A stretch of 5,221 nt of DNA, from NCBI GenBank assembly GCA_022839525.1, contig JALHET010000165.1, positions 1 to 5,221 of the forward strand. The letters are read 5' to 3'. Shown here piece by piece: positions 1-5,221 of this stretch. Each line of letters opens with the position of its first letter. Positions within the stretch are counted from its first letter, which is position 1. The notes beneath the pieces are model-generated. The model made no database searches and was not told the DNA's origin. It saw only the letters and a list, made by a program, of their open reading frames with translations. This stretch comes from Lentisphaerota bacterium. Lineage in GTDB: Bacteria; Verrucomicrobiota; Kiritimatiellia; RFP12; UBA1067. The translations under genes and the position numbers were made by a program.

Positions 1-1343
1 AAATAAGGCGCCACATTCATGTCAATCAGACGAGTCACCGCGCCGGCCGCATCATTGGTGTGCAACGTGCTGAAAACCAAATGCCCCGTAAGCGATGCCT
101 GCACGGCGATCTCGGCCGTCTCAAAATCGCGGATTTCACCGATCATCATGATGTCCGGGTCTTGTCGCAAAAACGCACGCAACACCTTGGGAAACGTGTT
201 TCCCACACTCGGGTTGATCTGAACCTGGACAATCCCGTCCATGTTATACTCGACCGGCTCTTCGGCGGTCAGCAACTTCTGATCAATGGTGTTGATCCGC
301 CGAAGACATGAATAGAGCGTGGTGGTTTTACCTGATCCGGTCGGCCCCGTCACAATGAGAATCCCATTCGGCTTCTCGATGTCCATGGTCAGCTCTTCAA
401 AGATATCCTCCGGCAACCCGATGTTCTCGATATCCAGCGACACCACACTGCGGTCCAGCACCCTGAGCACCACGCTCTCGCCATGGGCGGTCGGCAGGCA
501 TGAAACACGCAGATCTACCGAACGCCCCGCCACCGTCAGCGCAATACGCCCGTCTTGCGGAATTCGCCGCTCCGCGATATTCAACCCGGACATCACTTTG
601 ATACGCGAAATAATCGGCAACGCCAAACGGCGGGGCGGCGGCGACATCTCATACAACGCACCGTCCACACGGTACCGGATCTTGAACTCGGTTTCGAATG
701 GTTCAAAATGAATATCGGATGCGCGGTCGGTGACTGCCTGATACAACACCAGATTCACAAAGCGGATCACCGGAGCGGCCGCAGCGGCAGACTCCAGACT
801 TTTGTCATCCGTGTCATCCACGTCCAGCGACGTGTCCAATGCCAAATCCGACTCGAGGCTGTTGAGCATGTCCGCGACCGTCGCGCTTTCGTCCCCGTAA
901 TACTCGGCCACGCGCGTCCGCACATCATTCTCACGCGCCAGTACGAACTGCACGTCCTTGGTCAGCACGAACATCAGCTCATCCATCACATGCGGATCGA
1001 TCAGATCACTCGTCGCCAACGTGATGGTACCCGCCGTCGCATAAACAGGCAGGACGTTATACATGCGTGCCACACTGGCCGGAATGCCCTGAATCACGTC
1101 GGGGTCGAGCGACATGATCGCAAGGTCGACCACATCACACCCCTGATAGGCGGCCATCATACCCAACAGGTCGTCCTCGCTCACGTATCCGTTGTTAATC
1201 AGCAGCGTGCGGATGGACTTCCCCGTGTTCTTCTTTTCCTCGCGCAACTCGTCGGCCTGCTGCTGATCGATGATCCCATTGCTGATGACCAGATCCAGCA
1301 GCGGATTGTAGGAGTGTGCTACCGGTGCTAACGTCTCAGCCAT
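1..1343 (-). CDS. Second PilB/GspE-family assembly ATPase, C-terminus cut off by the window edge
   Basis: This is a second assembly-type secretion ATPase. It is open from ATG at 1343 to the left edge: 447 full codons, with about 115-120 C-terminal residues, including the expected zinc-binding cysteines, outside the window. Residues ~10-150 are a T2SSE_N/MshEN-like N-domain with two helical repeats (NGIIDQQQADEL and NGYVSEDDLLGMMA). A very acidic, Ala-rich linker follows at ~163-190 (DVDDTDD, then AAAAAP). The motor has RASDIHFEP (207-215), Walker A GPTGSGKT (333-340, Lys339), Walker B RQDPDIMMIGEIRD (393-406, Glu403) and His box [13 protein letters not shown] (419-431). The Asp box reads TAEEPVEY (359-366), so Glu362 stands where Asp is usual. 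By eye about half the motor residues match the copy at 4125..2431. It could be a second PilB, an MshE-like ATPase or a GspE for a secretion system. The start is fixed by a near-perfect ribosome binding site. Confidence 0.92.
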   Translation of the reverse strand, partial: MAETLAPVAHSYNPLLDLVISNGIIDQQQADELREEKKNTGKSIRTLLINNGYVSEDDLLGMMAAYQGCDVVDLAIMSLDPDVIQGIPASVARMYNVLPVYATAGTITLATSDLIDPHVMDELMFVLTKDVQFVLARENDVRTRVAEYYGDESATVADMLNSLESDLALDTSLDVDDTDDKSLESAAAAAPVIRFVNLVLYQAVTDRASDIHFEPFETEFKIRYRVDGALYEMSPPPRRLALPIISRIKVMSGLNIAERRIPQDGRIALTVAGRSVDLRVSCLPTAHGESVVLRVLDRSVVSLDIENIGLPEDIFEELTMDIEKPNGILIVTGPTGSGKTTTLYSCLRRINTIDQKLLTAEEPVEYNMDGIVQVQINPSVGNTFPKVLRAFLRQDPDIMMIGEIRDFETAEIAVQASLTGHLVFSTLHTNDAAGAVTRLIDMNVAPY

Positions 1344-1345
1344 TC

Positions 1346-2431
1346 CTACCTCCTTGCCTGAAGCTCATCCTTCAATTTCTGAACCAGCGTGTCCGGATCC
1401 TGCGACTTGGTCACGAGATCCTCGTAAGAAATCAACCCGTTGAGATACAACTCCATCAGGTGCGAATCCAGCGAAATCATGCCGAACTTCGCGCCCGTCT
1501 GAATATCGGAAGAGATCTGGAAGGTCTTGTTATCGCGGATACGCGAACGGATCGACGGCGTGGAAATCATGATTTCAAAGGCGGCCACGCGGCCAGGCTT
1601 GTCCACACGGGCCAGCAGCAACTGCGAGATCACCGCCACCAATCCGACTGAAAGCTGCGTACGCACCTGTTCCTGCTGGTCGGTCGGGAACGCATCGACA
1701 ATGCGGTCGACGGTCGCCGCCGCCCCTGTGGTGTGCAAGGTGGCAAAAACCAAGTGGCCGGTTTCGGCCGCCGTGATCGCCGCCTGCATGGTTTCAAGGT
1801 CGCGCATTTCACCGACCAGGATCACGTCCGGGTCTTGGCGCAACGCGCGCCGGATGGCTTCGGCAAAACTCGTCACATCATGACCAATCTCCCGCTGGGT
1901 CACCACCGATTTTTTGTGCGGGTGATAGTATTCAATCGGATCCTCAACCGTAATGATGTGCACATCGCGCTCTCGGTTGATGATATCGATCATACTGGCC
2001 AGCGTTGTGGTCTTGCCCGATCCCGTCGGTCCTGTCACGAGAATCAGTCCGCGCGGCCTGAACAGCAACTCTTTCACTTGCTCCGGCAGGCCGATTTGGT
2101 TAAGGGAGAGCAACTTGTTTGGAATCTGGCGCAAAACGACCCCAAAATGCCCCCGTTCTTTGAATACGCTGACACGAAAACGCGCGAGATCGCCAAAAGG
2201 CAAAGCAAAATCCGCGCCGCCACACCGTTCGATCTCCTGCAACTTATCGTCGGCAGTGATCGCCCGCGCCAACGCCTCAGTGTCTTCCTGCGTCAGGGGA
2301 GGGCTGTCCAGCGGCGTCAAATGCCCGTGAATGCGCAACATCGGCGGCACGCCGACGCGAATATGCAGATCGGAGGCCCCTTCATCAACCGTTGCCTGCA
2401 GCAGTTCCGTCATGTTGATTTCTGAATTCAT
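1346..2431 (-). CDS. pilT: Type IV pilus retraction ATPase PilT
   Basis: PilT is the hexameric cytoplasmic motor that disassembles the pilus and drives retraction, twitching motility and often DNA uptake. The 361 residues match the family's usual length of about 345-370. The short N-terminal PAS-like domain contains [20 protein letters not shown] (17-36). The motor has Walker A GPTGSGKT (134-141, Lys140), Asp box [10 protein letters not shown] (161-170), Walker [15 protein letters not shown] (198-211, Glu208) and His box [12 protein letters not shown] (224-235). GEMRD and LHTT are PilT-type variants, whereas PilB types have GEIRD and LHTND, and there is no tetracysteine zinc site. The C-terminal motif that is AIRNLIRE in classical PilT reads SIRSRIRD here (293-300). 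The ATG overlaps the preceding stop by one base (TAATG), with GGGAGA nine bases upstream; Met7 is a less likely alternative start. A PilU-like accessory role cannot be fully excluded, but PilT fits best. Confidence 0.95.
   Translation of the reverse strand: MNSEINMTELLQATVDEGASDLHIRVGVPPMLRIHGHLTPLDSPPLTQEDTEALARAITADDKLQEIERCGGADFALPFGDLARFRVSVFKERGHFGVVLRQIPNKLLSLNQIGLPEQVKELLFRPRGLILVTGPTGSGKTTTLASMIDIINRERDVHIITVEDPIEYYHPHKKSVVTQREIGHDVTSFAEAIRRALRQDPDVILVGEMRDLETMQAAITAAETGHLVFATLHTTGAAATVDRIVDAFPTDQQEQVRTQLSVGLVAVISQLLLARVDKPGRVAAFEIMISTPSIRSRIRDNKTFQISSDIQTGAKFGMISLDSHLMELYLNGLISYEDLVTKSQDPDTLVQKLKDELQARR
1348..1355 (-). promoter_or_regulatory. Strong ribosome binding site of the second ATPase, inside the pilT 3' end
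   Basis: The minus strand reads AAGGAGGT, five bases before the ATG at 1343. It is close to a perfect anti-Shine-Dalgarno match. The motif is made from the last two Arg codons of pilT (AGG AGG) plus the first base of its TAG stop, so the same bases encode the PilT C-terminus and recruit ribosomes to the next gene. This fixes the start of the second ATPase. Confidence 0.9.
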
Positions 2432-4125
2432 TAGTCTGCGTCTCCCATTGTTGCCCGTAAAACCTCCTCGAGCGTGGTCATGCCAGAAGCCACTTTTAAC
2501 AAGCCATCCTCACGCAACGTCCGCATCCCCATTTCACGCGCACGGGCCCTCAGCACCGTCGCGGGCGAATGGTCGAAAATCAAACGCTGGATCGTGTCGT
2601 CAATCTGGAAAATCTCAAAGATGCCTTTGCGTCCTTTGTAGCCAGACTGGCCGCATGCCGGACACCCTTTTCCCTTATACATCTGTGCGGTGGTCACATT
2701 CTTGGAAATCGCCCCCAGCATCTTCATCTCGCGATCGGTCGGCACATACGCCGAGCGGCATTTCTCACAGATCGCGCGCACCAACCGTTGCGCCATCGCC
2801 GCACGCAGCGCCGACGCCACCAGAAAGGGCTTGACGCCAATATCCAACAGACGCGTCACCGCGCTCGGCGCGTCGTTCGTGTGCAACGTGCTGAAAACCA
2901 AATGGCCGGTAAGCGCGGCCTCCATGGCGATGTCGGCGGTCTCGGCATCACGGATTTCACCGATCATCACGATGTTCGGAGCCTGACGCAGAATCGAACG
3001 GAGCGCGGCGGAAAAGTCGAGCCCCACATCTTTATTCACCTGCACCTGATTGATCCCGGACATCTGATACTCCACGGGATCTTCAACCGTGATGATCTTA
3101 CGGTCAGGAAGGTTGATCTGCCCCAGACAGGCATACAACGTGGTCGTTTTACCGGATCCTGTCGGCCCGGTCACCAATAACACGCCGTCGGGCAGACTGA
3201 TCAGGCGCTCAAACTTGGTCTGGTCGTCCGAGAGGAACCCCAACTGCGGCAACCCCAACGCGAGGTTCGATTTGTCCAAGATACGCATGACGATGCTTTC
3301 GCCGTGATTGGTCGGCACCGACGATACGCGCAGATCGAGATCTCGTCCCTGAACCTTGATTTGAATACGTCCGTCCTGCGGAATCCGTTTTTCAGAGATT
3401 TTCATGTTCGACATGATTTTCACGCGGCTGAGGATCGCCGCCTGAAGCCGCTTGGGCGGAGTGTCCACCTGCCGCAACACGCCGTCAATGCGATACCGCA
3501 CGCGGAAATTCCGCTCCATCGGTTCCAGATGGATATCCGACGCGCGCATCTTGCACGCCTCGGTAATGATCATGCTGACCAGCCGGATGACCGGCGCATC
3601 CGAATCAGAAGCTTCCGACCCGTCCCCGACCTTCTCTTTTTCGGTCACATCGATGTCGCTATCCGACATCGCCCCATAGATACTCTCGAAGTCTTCCGGG
3701 TAGAGGCTATCGATGGCGGCTTTAACCTCGGCGCGCGGCGCCACCACGGCTTCCACATTCATCTTGAGCACATAGCGCAGACTGTCCACCGTGTCATAGC
3801 CCATGGGATCGCTCAGAGCGACAGTCACCGAACCGTCCGAGAACTGGACGGGCACTACGCCATACTTGCGTGCCACCTCCGTCGAAATCACATCCCTGAC
3901 CGCAGGGTCAATGGCATCCGCGTCCACATGCACGTATTCCATGCCGAACTGTGCGGCAACCATGGCCAGCACATCATCTTCCGTTACCACGCCCGTCTGG
4001 ATCAAAATGTCGAGCGTCGTCTCGCCCTCCTGCTTAATCGAGTTCAGAACCGCTTCGACCTGCGCAGGCGACACATACCCCTGCTCCTGCAAGAGCTGCA
4101 CGACATAATCGTCATTTGATGTCAC
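2431..4125 (-). CDS. pilB: Type IV pilus assembly / type II secretion ATPase, PilB/GspE family (first copy)
   Basis: This 564-residue protein is a complete hexameric AAA+-like secretion ATPase that powers addition of pilin or pseudopilin subunits from the cytoplasmic face of the inner membrane. Residues ~5-145 form the T2SSE_N/MshEN-like N-domain, followed by an acidic Ser/Asp-rich linker at ~152-176. The motor has RASDIHLEP (~194-202), Walker A GPTGSGKT (320-327, Lys326), Asp box TVEDPVEY (346-353), Walker B with GEIRD (389-393, Glu390) and His box [13 protein letters not shown] (407-419). Cysteines 453, 456, 488 and 491 form a CxxC-X31-CxxC zinc site typical of PilB/GspE. The start is GTG at 4125, with AGGAG seven bases upstream; an in-frame stop lies at 4140..4138, and no ATG occurs until Met55. 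The Walker B region reads RQAPN where many relatives have RQDPD. PilB is preferred over GspE because pilT follows directly, but sequence alone does not decide this. Confidence 0.93.
   Translation of the reverse strand: MTSNDDYVVQLLQEQGYVSPAQVEAVLNSIKQEGETTLDILIQTGVVTEDDVLAMVAAQFGMEYVHVDADAIDPAVRDVISTEVARKYGVVPVQFSDGSVTVALSDPMGYDTVDSLRYVLKMNVEAVVAPRAEVKAAIDSLYPEDFESIYGAMSDSDIDVTEKEKVGDGSEASDSDAPVIRLVSMIITEACKMRASDIHLEPMERNFRVRYRIDGVLRQVDTPPKRLQAAILSRVKIMSNMKISEKRIPQDGRIQIKVQGRDLDLRVSSVPTNHGESIVMRILDKSNLALGLPQLGFLSDDQTKFERLISLPDGVLLVTGPTGSGKTTTLYACLGQINLPDRKIITVEDPVEYQMSGINQVQVNKDVGLDFSAALRSILRQAPNIVMIGEIRDAETADIAMEAALTGHLVFSTLHTNDAPSAVTRLLDIGVKPFLVASALRAAMAQRLVRAICEKCRSAYVPTDREMKMLGAISKNVTTAQMYKGKGCPACGQSGYKGRKGIFEIFQIDDTIQRLIFDHSPATVLRARAREMGMRTLREDGLLKVASGMTTLEEVLRATMGDAD
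2441..2446 (-). promoter_or_regulatory. Ribosome binding site of pilT, inside the 3' end of the first ATPase gene
   Basis: The minus strand reads GGGAGA, nine bases before the pilT ATG at 2431. It lies within the last codons (Met-Gly-Asp-Ala-Asp) of the upstream ATPase. Together with the TAATG stop/start overlap it points to translational coupling. Confidence 0.75.
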
Positions 4126-4156
4126 AATCGTTCTCCTCTAAACGTGTTGCCGCCCG
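4126..4156. other. Short intergenic gap between gatB and the first ATPase
   Basis: These 31 bases hold the ribosome binding site and nothing else I can recognise. I see no hairpin with a T-tract and no -10/-35 pair, so gatB transcripts probably run into the ATPase genes, unless a promoter sits inside the 3' end of gatB. It is the longest non-coding stretch in the window. Confidence 0.6.
4133..4139 (-). promoter_or_regulatory. Ribosome binding site supporting the GTG start of the first ATPase
   Basis: The minus strand reads AGAGGAG, seven bases before the GTG at 4125. The TAG at 4140..4138 is in frame with the gene and overlaps this motif, so the coding region cannot begin further upstream. 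The only other possible start in between would be a rare ATT. This decides the GTG start. Confidence 0.85.
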
Positions 4157-5221
4157 CTAAACCCGCTCCGCCAACTTCTCCGCCACCAGCTTGCCGACCT
4201 GTTGCGGGGCAGCCTTGCCGTGACTCAGCTTCATCACCTGCCCCACCAGAAATCCCGCCGCCGCCTTTTTCCCGGCTTTATAATCCTCAACCGTTTTAGG
4301 GTTTTCCCGGATCGCCTGTTCCACAAACGCCTCCAGCGTCCCGGTATCGCTCACCTGCCCCAACCCGCGCTCATGCACCAAAACACCCGGCATTCCGCCG
4401 TCATGAAACAGTTCGGGCAACAGCTCCTTGGCGGTCGGGCCATTGATCATACGCCTGTTCACCAGCGTGACCAATTCGGCTAACGCCTCAGGCGTCAGCG
4501 CGCACTGCGTGATGGTCTTGCCCGTCTCGGACAACAGCCGCATGATCTCCGTCATGAACCAGTTGGACACCGCCTTACCTTGACCCTGACCGCACAGCCG
4601 TGCCGCAGCCTCGAAGAAGTCGGCGTTTTCTTTCACATCCGCCAGCACACCCGCATCGTACTCGGGAATGCCGTATTCTGCCATCATCCGCACGCGACGC
4701 ACCGAGGGAAGCTCAGGCAGAAGGACGCGCCAGGACTCGACCTGCTCTGCGCTCAACGCAATCGGCACCAGATCAGGCTCAGGAAAATAGCGGTAGTCGT
4801 GCGCGTTCTCCTTCGAGCGCATAGACTGGGTTTCGCCCAGTTCCGCTTCCCAGCGTCTCGTCTCCTGCACAATCACACCGCCATGCCTCACCACACCCAA
4901 CTGCCTCGCAATCTCATACTCCAGCGCGGCATAAATCCCTTTGAAGGTGTTCATGTTCTTGATCTCCACCTTCGTGCCGAGCGCCTCTTGCCCCTCGGGA
5001 CGCACGCTGATGTTGACGTCCGAACGCATGTTCCCCTCTTCGAGGTTGCAATCGCTCACCCCCGCATAAACCAGAATCTGTTTCAACGACTGCAGATAGG
5101 CCATTGCCTCCTCCGGCGACGACAGGTCTGGCTCGGAGACGATCTCCATCAGCGGCGTTCCGCACCGGTTAAAATCCACGCCGCTGAACCTTGCGGCGTG
5201 GTTGATCTTGGCCGCATCCTC
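4157..5221 (-). CDS. gatB: Aspartyl/glutamyl-tRNA(Asn/Gln) amidotransferase subunit B, N-terminus cut off by the window edge
   Basis: GatB is the tRNA-binding and kinase subunit of the cytoplasmic GatCAB complex. It activates the side chain of Glu or Asp mischarged on tRNA(Gln) or tRNA(Asn) so that ammonia released by GatA can amidate it. The visible part is 354 codons ending in TAG. Full GatB is usually about 475-480 residues, so roughly 120-125 N-terminal residues lie beyond 5221. Reading into the edge gives EDAAKINHAARFSG and then the family signature VDFNRCGTPLMEIVSEPD (visible residues 15-32). EEGNMRSDVN and GTKVEIKN follow near residues 61-88, then ETRRWEAE and MRSKENAHDYRYFPEPD near 120-150. 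The rest is the helical GatB/YqeY tail domain, including NWFMTEIMRLL and DYKAGKKAAAGFLVGQVMK, which helps bind tRNA. No frameshift or missing key motif is visible. Codon 5179..5177, a GTG, is an internal Val and not the start. Identification is near certain. Confidence 0.97.
   Translation of the reverse strand, partial: EDAAKINHAARFSGVDFNRCGTPLMEIVSEPDLSSPEEAMAYLQSLKQILVYAGVSDCNLEEGNMRSDVNISVRPEGQEALGTKVEIKNMNTFKGIYAALEYEIARQLGVVRHGGVIVQETRRWEAELGETQSMRSKENAHDYRYFPEPDLVPIALSAEQVESWRVLLPELPSVRRVRMMAEYGIPEYDAGVLADVKENADFFEAAARLCGQGQGKAVSNWFMTEIMRLLSETGKTITQCALTPEALAELVTLVNRRMINGPTAKELLPELFHDGGMPGVLVHERGLGQVSDTGTLEAFVEQAIRENPKTVEDYKAGKKAAAGFLVGQVMKLSHGKAAPQQVGKLVAEKLAERV

Noticed and set aside
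555..1331. Long open frame on the plus strand, 258 codons, opposite the second ATPase
   Set aside because: Its codons are exactly aligned with those of the real gene on the other strand. In that register stops arise only opposite TTA, CTA or TCA codons, which are scarce in GC-rich coding DNA. It shows no recognisable domain and is rich in His, Arg and Gln as expected for a shadow.
1733..2425. Plus-strand open frame, 230 codons, opposite pilT
   Set aside because: Same codon-aligned shadow effect; pilT is unambiguous on the minus strand.
3304..4119. Plus-strand open frame, 271 codons, opposite the first ATPase
   Set aside because: Codon-aligned antisense shadow of a gene with clear conserved motifs; no plausible product.
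1..4125. Duplicated ATPase genes as a recent tandem duplication or mobile element
   Set aside because: The copies differ in N-domain, linker and many motor residues, are separated by pilT, and have no terminal repeats or transposase; they look like old paralogs.
4279..4284. TATAAT-like -10 box on the plus strand
   Set aside because: It lies inside the conserved gatB C-terminal coding region (DYKAGKK), on the strand with no genes, and I see no convincing -35 partner.
5177..5179. GTG codon as a possible gatB start
   Set aside because: The codons upstream to the window edge encode conserved GatB sequence (EDAAKINHAARFSG), so this is an internal Val within the VDFNR signature.
1..5221. A previously undescribed defence, toxin or mobile system
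   Set aside because: All coding capacity is taken by four recognisable genes of known families with gaps of 31 bases or less; no unexplained gene, array or RNA structure remains.

Overview
This window is a compact stretch of bacterial chromosome in which every gene lies on the minus strand. In transcription order (right to left) it holds: the 3' part of gatB (5221..4157); a complete type IV pilus/type II secretion assembly ATPase of the PilB/GspE family (4125..2431); a complete PilT-type retraction ATPase (2431..1346); and most of a second PilB/GspE-family ATPase (1343..1), which runs off the left edge before its C-terminal zinc-binding region. There is no gene-free stretch longer than 31 bases. 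I see no RNA gene, insertion sequence, CRISPR array or clear terminator.

The three ATPase genes look like one translationally coupled unit. The first ATPase and pilT overlap by one base (TAATG). pilT and the second ATPase are two bases apart, and the last two Arg codons of pilT form the ribosome binding site of the next gene. gatB lies only 31 bases upstream of the first ATPase with no obvious promoter or terminator between them, so readthrough from gatB is possible.

Functionally, GatB belongs to the Asp/Glu-tRNA amidotransferase (GatCAB) and is housekeeping. The other three genes supply the cytoplasmic motors of a type IV filament machine: two assembly-type ATPases for pilus or pseudopilus polymerisation and one PilT for depolymerisation. 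Core genes such as pilC/gspF, pilins and secretin are not in the window; a pilC/gspF gene just beyond the left edge would be a natural expectation, but that is inference.

The organism is a Gram-negative-type bacterium with moderately high GC content, strong Shine-Dalgarno sequences and the indirect tRNA amidation route. The two-assembly-ATPases-around-PilT layout and details such as the RQAPN form of Walker B and the EEPVEY form of the Asp box remind me of the Verrucomicrobia/Kiritimatiellota/Lentisphaerae side of the PVC group. This is a low-confidence impression from memory. I found no evidence of a wholly new system; the points worth a second look are the paired ATPases and their unusual motif residues.
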